Source: Molanna angustata
Taxonomy: Eukaryota > Arthropoda > Insecta > Trichoptera > Molannidae
Direction: 5' to 3'
NCBI GenBank assembly: GCA_963576475.1
Contig: OY754980.1
Span: forward strand, 24,954,986 to 25,018,985
DNA: 64,000 nt
The notes under the pieces are model-generated. The model ran no database searches, was not told where the DNA came from, and saw only the letters and a list, made by a program, of their open reading frames with translations. The translations under genes and the position numbers were made by a program. Positions 46,471-58,400 of the stretch are shown one piece after another. Each line of letters starts with the position of its first letter. The first letter of the stretch is position 1.

Positions 46471-49400
46471 GTATTATCATGCACATCCTTTAAGAGTGTT
46501 GCTTAATAGATATCAAATAAATTTGATTTTTATCTTTGAATGTATAAATCTATAGTTTGGAGAAATGCATAGGATGGAGGCACTCACATGCGAAGACTTA
46601 CTGATGAGGAATATTGGTATTTAATTCTTTCGAATAAGTTAGTCACAGATTTTTCATATGCAAATCCAAATATATATTAAATTATACAACACTTGTTTAT
46701 TATTTTTTCAAAAAACTCATAATCAAATGATGTTCAATCTTTATAGACATATTACCAGTATCAAATGCCAACCTAGGAAATGTGGTTAGGTATTTTATTT
46801 TATAAGGACATTCAATGTATGTAGGACAACCCCTTGAGCTATACATATTAAAATTCACATATTTGTCTTTGAAGAGTTACACCTTTCTGTCAATAATATG
46901 TACATTATACCCTTCAATTATCCATATTTTGTTTTTTTTTAAGGCAATTAAGTTGGTACAAAGCCATTTTTCAAACATGGGCCTAAAATGGTACAATGAG
47001 CTAAAAATAAATATTAAATTCAAACCTAGTAACACATTGTCACATTTTAAAAATGGTTAAAAAAACAATAAAGCTCATTGTGGCTGTATTGTTGTTTGAG
47101 TATGTGCGTGTGTAAAAATTGTTAGTATACATTTTTAATATTAATCTTAGTGTCAAACAATAAATTGTGAATTTTCTGAACTCCTCCCTGAAGCACAAGG
47201 ATTCCATGTTTTCGGGGACAATTTCTAACTTTTTTTAATGCCATGTATTTTTATTGTTTTTTGTGTATAGATTTCAATGTTTTTTTTTTCAGCCTTATTA
47301 ATAGCAGCCCGTCTTCATGAATTTAGCCGACTTCCTTCTGATGTTGTACGGATAGTAAAAGTTCATGAAACAACTTTAAGAAAGAGACTACTTGAGTTTG
47401 GAGAGACTCCCTCTAGTGCTTTAACTTTGGATGAGTTCCTCACTGTTGATCTAGAAGAGGAACAGGATCCTCCAGCTTTTAAGGCTGCCAGAAAGAGAGA
47501 CAAAGAAAGGCTTCAAAAGGTATATGAATACAAATCTTTTTAATTACAATCTAAACATAATGAAGCCAAGAATGAAATTGTATTCTTAAAGCCTTTTGAA
47601 GCCAAAGGCAAAGGCAAAACCACTTTTTTTAGTGAATCACTTCGCGACATGTTTCGACATGTCGCGAAGAGCTGTCCTTGTTGAAACAGTACATATACAT
47701 CTTCATAAATTCTCTAAATTAAGCAAAAATGCTTGTATATAAGAGAAAAGGCTGGGTAAGGTTCGAACTCGCCATCACTGGATTACTAAGCCAGCACACT
47801 TATATGAATGAGTATCTTATGAAGAGCTTAGAGATTGTCTATTATGGATTGAAATAAACAGCAGATTAAAGTGAATACCTAATATTAGATAAAAATTTTG
47901 ATTACATACCTTTGAAAGTCCAAAGGTTGCCAAACATACATATGTAAATTGAATACAAACTTTTTGAACATTTTGAAGACTGGCTCAACCATCACAGTTT
48001 AAGCATTATTTCCTTTACTTTTACTTGATTCCATGTCATGTATTGGTAGTATAGTTTCCGGCAAATAACTCGAGAATTTTCGTTGAGGAGGGGGAGACGG
48101 TTTGCACATATATACCAACCAATCATAAAACTAATTTACACTCTGCGCAGCCTATGTGATTGCCTATATGAAGTTATTTGCTGAAAACTATAACCATCTT
48201 GATTACAAAAAAATGTTTTTAGTTGATGGAAGAAGAAGGAGGAGAAACAACATTGACAGAATTACAAAAGGAAATAGAAGAACAACTTGAAAGAGATAAC
48301 AGAAAGAAGAGATTAGCTGGTACTTTAGCAAAAAAAGGTTAGTCATTTTCTAATGTAAAAGGTTTTTATTGACTAATTAATTGGATAGAATTCCATTTTA
48401 CATTAAAATTAAAATAAAAACAATATGTTTTGATTCTACTTATAATATTTTAATTGTTAAACAGCGATAACTGTTTCGCGTTATTAGGGCATAGTCATGA
48501 CAAACAAAATAAACATACATGTACATTTTTAAAGAATTTTGTGACAAAAATATTACACTTTTGTTCAAATTGCAGCAAAAATAGACGAGTCAACCATGGA
48601 AAATATGGAAGCAGATAAATTTGCGATGCAAAGTACAATTGGTGCTCTCGAAGAATCATGGATTGATGATCCTGAATCAGATGCACAAATTGTAAAGAAG
48701 ATAAAAGAAAAAGAAAATGCATCAGAATTAGGTAATGTTCAAAAATAAAGAAGAAGAAATTTAAAGATTTTTGTATTGTTATATCCATTTTTTTCTTTCA
48801 AAACAATGCAAGGTAATTATTTACAAGTCCTGTCCCTCGCCGATCACAATAATTTTTATGAAATATTTAGGAATAACTTTAATGATAAATATGTATAAAA
48901 GTTTAGTATGAAATTTCTATAAAATATAAATGATAAAATGGTGAACATTGTGTAAACTAGATTTACTAGATGATAGGTTGTATGTCCTGTAGATGCTGGA
49001 TTTTCACAGTTTCTCTTTTAAAAATCACAATATTCTTGCTTGGCTCTTTTGAAATATCATTAATCTATGTTCATATTAATACCTTCATGATCTACAGGGG
49101 TCGGCGTTCGAAGTGTTACCAACTTCACACTGCTGTAGCAAGCAAACGGCTTATGAAATCGCCCTCATTTTTTGACAAACGTTAGTCTGTTATGTTGTTT
49201 ACAAGCCTACAAAAGCATATTGTTTTACATCGCAGATAAAAAAAGTTATCGAAATGGAATTCAAACGCAACAGTGTTATTGCTTTGTATTTGGCTGGAAG
49301 ATCGCAACCAGCCATTGTTGATGAGCTACGACATTTACATGTGAACAAAATATTTGTGTATCGGACCATTACACGTTACAATGATATTGGTAGCATCAAA

Positions 49401-52400
49401 GAACGCCATGGAGGTGGACATCCAAAAACAGCAACATCGCCAGAAATGGTTCGATAGGTGAAGGCCAGAATTCAACGTAATTCACGACAAAGAGCAGTTC
49501 AATTGGCGAAAAATTTCAATGTGTCTGCTCGAAATATAGGGCGCATATTAAAAAATGAAGTTAGATTGAAGTCCTACAAAATACTAAAAGTGCAAGATTT
49601 AATACCTACAAGTAAGGCAATTGGCCTAGCAAGAGCAAAGGTGTTAAAACACTTGCACGTTGGTGGCAAGCTTGAGAATTTGGTCTTTTCTGATGACAAT
49701 TTTTTTACGGTTCAGCAATATATAAATAAAAAAAACGATCGTGTTTAGTTAGAGTGCAAATCAAAAGACAATTTAGACCTGCGAATTGATATGCGAAAAC
49801 AAGCGCCTGCATCAGTGATGGTTTGGGCCGCGGTAACTGCCACAGGACGCTCTCCACTCGTTTTCATTGAACAGGGCCTAAAGGTAAATCAACAAATCTA
49901 TCGTGAAAAGATTTTAAACGACGCTTTGTTACCTTGGGCACGTAAACAGTTCGGTAGAAACCATTGGAAGTTTCAACAAGACTCAGCACCATCCCATAAA
50001 GCCCGTGAAATCCTATGTTTTTTACAAGAAAAAAATCCCAGCTTCGTTTCTTCACAACAATGGCCCCCATATTCCCCGGGTGTGAACCCAATGGATTTTT
50101 CCATATGGTCCATTCTGCAGGCCAAAGTATTAACTAAAAAATATGAGACTGTCAACGCCTTTAAGATTGTTCATCATCGAGAGTGGGACAAAATACCACC
50201 ATATCACATTCGTGTAGCGTGTGAAGCCTTCTCGGACAGACTCGATACTATTATCCGCAGTAAAGGTGGTTGCACCGAACAAAAACATAGTTTTTGTAAA
50301 ATTTGAAATGTTTTTTACGGTATACTGAAGTTTTCAAATGAGAAAAGTAAAAATTGACAAATTTACAGCATTTTAAATTGGTAACACTTCGAGTGCCGAC
50401 CCCTGTATATCAGTGGTCCCCAACCTTTTTGTCGCCGCGGACCGGTCAGCGTTTAATAATTTCACCGCGGCCCACTGTGGGAAGGGGGGGGTTATATTGG
50501 GGCGGGAGGGGTCACATTGAATGTACCTACTTAGCGTGAAGGGGTTTTTAACGGAAAAATTATTTAAAGCTATATACCTAATTGACGATTTTTTCAATTA
50601 AATATTTTGATTTTTAAGCAGACGGCGCGGCCTAGTACCATTTGGTCCACGGCCCGGTACCGGACCGCGGCCCATAGGTTGGGGACCACTGATCTATATG
50701 GTTAATCTCTTTCTGGTATAAAAATCCAATAATTACATGTCCAAAAAGAATTCTTTAACATCAAATATTTATTTTTCAGGACCAGATCTGCTAAGCATGG
50801 GATTAAACAATGAAGCACCAAATATCAATAACAAATCTATAACCCCAGCACCTATTGAAGATGTCCCACTATCAGTTTCTTGTACATCATTGGAAGATGT
50901 GGATGATGATGAAATTAATTCTATCATTATGACACCGTCAGAATCTGAATACAAGACTAGCCTTTGGTATAAAGTTAACAGTGGTTATTTAGAAGAACAA
51001 AAATGTAATAATTGTTTTTATTTGAAACTATTTTATTGAAGACATCTTTGGTGCTAAATAACAATGTGTTTTTATACAATTTTTTTTTCTTTTCACAACT
51101 ATTATGTTATTCAACATATTATTCTTATTTTCAAGAGACATTCTCATAAGATATTAAATTTTTTTATTCCGGTTCTCCTATAATATTTCAACTTTGTTTA
51201 TATTGAGATGTCAAAAATCCATCATAAAATATCACTGACTCCCGACAGGGAATCAATTTTTGCATATATACAACTATAATTTTTTTTCTGTTTTCACATT
51301 ATTATTATTATTATTTATTAGGAGTGGGTCCAACATGCCCCTGCACCGCGACCATAGGTTGATCTATTGTGCCTCCCTTAGGGGGATGTCACTTCAACAG
51401 AAATCCGGTTTCTTGAATAAAGTCCCATATTTTGCAGATTGAAATGCCTCCCAGATCTTGGGATCTTAGTATAAAGGCTCCCAGGTGTCTGTGTCTGGAT
51501 TCCATTAGGGCTGGACACTCGCAGATCAAATGAGAGGATGTTTCTTCCTCTTGTTGACACTTTCTACAATTTGGTTCATCAGCGATCTCCATTATGTAAT
51601 GGTGTCTTTTTATATGACAATGCCCAGTAAATAGACCAGTCATCGTTCTTAGTTGCTCTCTGCTGAGACTCAGCAGCTTCCTTGTCCTCTTTTTGGAGGG
51701 CCCTTCTATGAATTCTTTTGCCTGCCGTTGTCCACAACTAGCTTCCCAGAACTCTCTGTGTTTGACTGTTATCCAGTCTTTGACCGATCTTTTAATCGTT
51801 GCAGCAGATAAGCCAACCGCTGGTTCAGGTCCTATGAAAGGCATCCCTGATCCTTTCTTTGCCAGCTTATCTGTTCTTTCCTTTCCTTACATACATTGGT
51901 TCAAGTGAGTAATCAAGCCAAAAATGAACTTATAATTCAGGGGTGACATCTGTGCGAAAGCATTGTTTAATGCAAAAAAAAATCCAATGTTTGGGTATAT
52001 GCAAATATAAAAATATTTGAATTAGATATTAATCTGCTAATTCCTTCATAATGCTTCTGTAAGTTATATGTGTAGTGTTATTATCTCTTGATTTTGTATA
52101 CTAAATAACCCAATCCTTTATTTTAAATTTACTTCAATTGATATAACACAGAGGTTCTCATTTTTTTTTCTCATAGACCACTTTCAAAATTTAACTAGTT
52201 TCGGTGGACCCCCTTCTGCTATATTTCTACCATATTATCAAAACTCATCAAAAATGTTATTTAAAAAATAAAAAATTAGATCTAACGATGGATGTTTGCA
52301 TCGCGGCTTAATTCCAACCCTAAATTCGGAGTGGTAAGAATAAAAATAAATTTAAGGAGGTTTTAAAAAAAGGAAATTAATGCTTAATAAACAGGCTGTC

Positions 52401-55400
52401 TGATCCATATGCCGGCCTAACTCAGTTTTCTTTTCAAGCCCGTGGATCAAAAAATTTGCAATATTATTTTTTCGCACTATCTGTAAGGATTGCATGAGAA
52501 CCTTAACTCATAAAAAAGTTAGCCAAACGATTTTAAAGCTTTTTTTAAAGGCCCAATATTATCATTTTTCACCGAAATACAGCTTGTCTAAGATCACTGA
52601 AAAATTGCATTTTTTTTTTTTGCTCCCTTTATTTTGAGTAGTGTTTTATCTGCTACCATTGAAAGGTAGAGCCAAGCCAACATTTTAGTTATTTACTATC
52701 GAAACCAGATCAATTTTCGTGGACCCCCACTTACAACATGTGAACCCCCATTTTTTTCACGCCAACGTAGACCACTGTCGAGCATTGCGTGGACTCCTGG
52801 GGGTCCACCTGGACCACTTTGGGAATCACTGATATAACACATGCAATGTAGTTTTTATTGATTGAATTATTTTCCATAGATATTGGTTTGTTTCTTGTCT
52901 TTGTTTTTAACTGTCAATAATTTTGATTTACCTTCACATTCGTTATCTTAGTTTAGTTTAGCCATTTGTAATATTTGATTATAATTTTAGTAAAAGAAGC
53001 ACGTCTGGCCAAAGAAAGAGAAGAAGGAAAACCAGAGAAAAAGAAAAGGAAAACAGGTCCAAAGAAGAAAAATGCTATCGGTCCTTCTGCCTCGGCGGGT
53101 GAAGCCATTGAAAAAATGTTACAAGAGAAAAAGATTAGCAACAAAATAAATTACGACATTTTGAAAACTCTTAACAGGCTGGGTGGTAAAGAAGATGAAA
53201 AACCAGATATAAAATTACAAGAGAACATCTCCGTTCCTGCTTCGCCTGTTCAAATGTATGTTTGCCATGTTTAATTATTCAGATAATCTACAAATAGTAG
53301 TCTTACATAATTTTTTGGTACAGTCTTATTAATTCGGCACTTATTAAGCCATAATAGTGCTGAATTAGTGGAAAATTTCAAAAACTATAATAATTCAAAT
53401 AAAAAATCATATATATTTGTAAGTTAAAGGACATATCGGACGGAGCGCATGAGAGGGATTTGTTTGTGGCAGTGCGTCCACAGAGGCGATCGGATTACCG
53501 ACACAACTGTCATTTGGATTTGTTGGCAATTTTCATCCAAAACCTTTCAGTCGTTTTCGCGTGATTGCTAAGTAAAAAACATGTACGCATCCAAAGATTC
53601 GAATTTATATTATAGTGGTTTATTTAAATATAGTTTAAATGACAATTTTCCTTAAAATAGGCATTATGATATTACCAAGTTATTGAAAATGACAAATCCA
53701 AGTGAATTATTGCTTCTCCTAGCAACAGTGTCGGCATTCCAACGATCTGATGCACGCGCTCCATCCGCTGCCGATCAATGGACGCACTTGTATGAATTCC
53801 TATACAAAGTTTTCATAAAATCCATCTGATGCGCTCCGTCCGGTGCGCCTATGTTGATGCTAGCCTTAATAATCATTAATTAATAAAATACAAATTAAAT
53901 CAATGTTTATTTTTTAAATAATCTTTAGTGCTTTAATTACTGCATGTGCTGCTATAGTGAAGGGCCAAACTAGTGAGATTGTATCGTATTGAAATTTGGA
54001 GTGACCACACGCAATCAGAATTTCGTTTTGGAATATCAAATCAAAATTAGAATTTCCATGCAGTCAATTTGGTTTTCGGATTGTATGAAAGTTCAAATTT
54101 GATATTCTGAAACGGAATTCTGACTGTGTGTGACCGCTCTTAAATATCAATTTTATGCTATAGGTAGATATGTCCTACCTGTAGAATTTTTCGCTTTCCA
54201 TTCATACTACCATAACCCATAATATGATGTCAAAAAAAACTTCTTCTTCTTCTTCTTCTTCAGCTAGGACTATGTCCTGTAGTTCTCGGCACCTGTTCCT
54301 GGGAGGAGGACGTCCAGCTGTCCCTCCATCGTTTGGGTGGTCTTCCTGAAGGTCTGCTACCTGTAGGATGTTCATCAGCTGATATCCTCACTACTCGGTC
54401 TGAGCTTGCTCTCCCCACGTGGTCTCTCCAGAAACGTCTTCTTGTTCTACCCCATCGTACCACGTCCTCAACATCACAAATTTTCCTTATTTCGGAGCTC
54501 CTCATTTGATCACGGAGGGTTACTCCTGCGATGGGCCGTAGAGTCTTCATCTCCGTGGTTCTAAGGAGACTTTTTGTACGGGTGGTGTCAGCTCTTGTCT
54601 CTATGGCGTATGTCATGATTGGTCTTATGCAAGTCTTGTAGATCCTGACTTTACTCTCCCTCAGCATATCCCTATTTCTCCATACAGCACTTCTCAGGCA
54701 TCCAGCCACTACAGCAGCCTTGGTTGCTTGTTCATGTACTTCGTTATAGAGATCATTGCTGCTGGATATTTCTATGCCCAAGTACTTAAATCTCATAACT
54801 TGTTGTATAGTTTTATTGTCTATAGCAAGTTTACAACGTACTGGATATCTTGAGGTTACCATGCTTTTTGTTTTCTCTATTGAGATTTGCATATTTAGTC
54901 TTTGGGAAGATAAGTGGAATTTATACAGTAGTTTCTGAAGATCATCCTCGGAATTTGCAATTAAGACGGCATCATCTGCATAACATATACATCTATATTT
55001 TTGTTTCCCATTTTGTAACCTATTCCTAATGCTTTAACATCTTCGATAATCTTGTCCATAATGATGTTAAAAAGAAAAGGGCTCAAACTATCTCCTTGTC
55101 GAATACCTACTGCAGCTGGAATTTCCTTTGAGAGGTCATCTCCCACCTTTATGCGCATTTTGTTGTTGCTGTTTAAATTTTTAATAGCTTTTATAATAGG
55201 ATGCGGTATGTTCTTTTCTATTAGGATATCCAATACATCTTCCAGGAGCACTCTGTCAAAAGCTTTGGTTAGGTCGACAAAACACATGTAAGCCGGTACA
55301 TTATATTCTAAGGATTTCTCTTTAAGTTGTCTCACAACAAATATTGCGTCAGTGGTGGAAAGATTTCTTCTAAATCCTTGTTGTTCGTCCCTATTTTGTA

Positions 55401-58400
55401 TAATTTCTTCCAGTTTCACACGCAATAGGCTGGTAAATAATTTTTGTGTTGCACTTAAAAGAGATATTCCCCTGTAATTCGCTGGGTTTGTTTTAACACC
55501 TTTTTTAAAAATTGGAATTGTTATACTTAAAAAAACATGGTCGCTTTTCATTTATTTTACTTTTTATAAGAATGAATATGTCCTTGTGAGAAGTACACAT
55601 ACATTTCATACATTCCCTGAATTAACCATAAATGCTTGTGCTATAGGGGAAGAAAATCGATCAAGGCAGCTTGGGTGGGGTTAAAAATCACCATCCAGTA
55701 TTATGATTAGTAATCTGCTCTGCCAGCGACCTATCCTTTGTTGTTTCAATGATCTTACCTTAACCCTTTGAACACGTAAATCGACTAAAGTCGCTCAAAT
55801 TTAATTCCCCTTTTGACGCGTATATCGACTATAGTCGATGGCTTGTAAAAAACATTACCTTTGGATGCGAAAAAAATATATTTAAATTAAATTTTTTGAG
55901 TCCCCTTCCCCCCAAAATATGACGTGACAACTATTTTTTGGTGTATTAAATCAAGATATTGATTAAAAAAATAAAAAGAATTTTGTAGAATACTTTATTT
56001 TTTATTGAAAATTTGCATTTTTCAGATCAAATTGAATTTTTTGCTTAACGCGTTCAAAGAGTTAAATTACAATCAAACTATGAATAGGTACCCTCAGAAT
56101 ACAAATATAATCGTCACTGAGTTGGGCTGGAAAATATGAAGTTAACATTTGTTTTATATGTTTTATTTTTGCAGAACACCTGTCCCAACATCCAGTCAAC
56201 CGATTGTATTATCCTCACCTGTAAGAACACCGGCTGCCAACAAGAGATCGAGGACATTCAAGCAACCGCTCCCTGTTGGTCTTCCCGTTGTACAATCACC
56301 GCAAGTCCCATCTCCTGCCATTGTGGAAACACCTGAGAAGCAAAATGATAAATCCATTGACGATGATGCAGGTATTTCCATACATACATACCATCATGCC
56401 ATGTCCCTCACACATTTTGATCTATTAAATAATTTTCAATTCATTGAGGAAGTGCATAGGAATAAAAAAAATTCACTTATTTGTCCAATCATGGACTTCC
56501 ACTCCAATCTGCTAAACGTACAACACTATCCATCCCTACCATAATGCAGAATTTCTCAGCTTTACATTCGAAGTAAAATCTGCAAGATTATGGAATAGCC
56601 TCAGTTCGGATATTGCATCGTCTTACTCACTTTGTATTTTCAAGAAAAAACTAAAGAAGGACTATTTATCCCTGAACACCTGATCCCCATTTCCTCTCCT
56701 TGTCCTTACCACATCTTTTTTTTCTATGAAGTATTTTTCATTTTTTTTTTCTTGTTATGTAACTTTGTGTTACATTTATATTATCTTTGTTTTTTTTGCT
56801 CTTAGCAATTTTATGGCAAAACTGTACATTAATATAATATTTCTGTGATTGACATTTTGAGAATTTCTGTTATACAGAAACCACCAAAATATTTTAGTTC
56901 CTAGTATTTGCACTTAACCGTTTACATTATTGTAAACACACCACATAACAAAACTGTACATTAATATAATATTTCTGTGATTGACATTTTGAGAATTTCT
57001 GTTATACAGAAACCACCAAAATATTTTAGTTCCTAGTATTTGCACTTAACCGTTTACATTATTGTAAACACACCACATAACAAAACTGTACATTAATATA
57101 ATATTTCTGTGATTGACATTTTGAGAATTTCTGTTATACAGAAACCACCAAAATATTTTAGTTCCTAGTATTTGCACTTAACCGTTTACATTATTGTAAA
57201 CACACCACATAACAAAACTGTACATTAATATAATATTTCTGTGATTGACATTTTGAGAATTTCTGTTATACAGAAACCACCAAAATATTTTAGTTCCTAG
57301 TATTTGCACTTAACCGTTTACATTATTGTAAACACACCACATAACAAAACTGTACATTAATATAATATTTCTGTGATTGACATTTTGAGAATTTCTGTTA
57401 TACAGAAACCACCAAAATATTTTAGTTCCTAGTATTTGCACTTAACCGTTTACATTATTGTAAACACACCACATAACAAAACTGTACATTAATATAATAT
57501 TTCTGTGATTGACATTTTGAGAATTTCTGTTATACAGAAACCACCAAAATATTTTAGTTCCTAGTATTTGCACTTAACCGTTTACATTATTGTAAACACA
57601 CCACATAACAAAACTGTACATTAATATAATATTTCTGTGATTGACATTTTGAGAATTTCTGTTATACAGAAACCACCAAAATATTTTAGTTCCTAGTATT
57701 TGCACTTAACCGTTTACATTATTGTAAACACACCACATAACAAAACTGTACATTAATATAATATTTCTGTGATTGACATTTTGAGAATTTCTGTTATACA
57801 GAAACCACCAAAATATTTTAGTTCCTAGTATTTGCACTTAACCGTTTACATTATTGTAAACACACCACATAACAAAACTGTACATTAATATAATATTTCT
57901 GTGATTGACATTTTGAGAATTTCTGTTATACAGAAACCACCAAAATATTTTAGTTCCTAGTATTTGCACTTAACCGTTTACATTATTGTAAACACACCAC
58001 ATAACAAAACTGTACATTAATATAATATTTCTGTGATTGACATTTTGAGAATTTCTGTTATACAGAAACCACCAAAATATTTTAGTTCCTAGTATTTGCA
58101 CTTAACCGTTTACATTATTGTAAACACACCACATAACAAAACTGTACATTAATATAATATTTCTGTGATTGACATTTTGAGAATTTCTGTTATACAGAAA
58201 CCACCAAAATATTTTAGTTCCTAGTATTTGCACTTAACCGTTTACATTATTGTAAACACACCACATAACAAAACTGTACATTAATATAATATTTCTGTGA
58301 TTGACATTTTGAGAATTTCTGTTATACAGAAACCACCAAAATATTTTAGTTCCTAGTATTTGCACTTAACCGTTTACATTATTGTAAACACACCACATAA

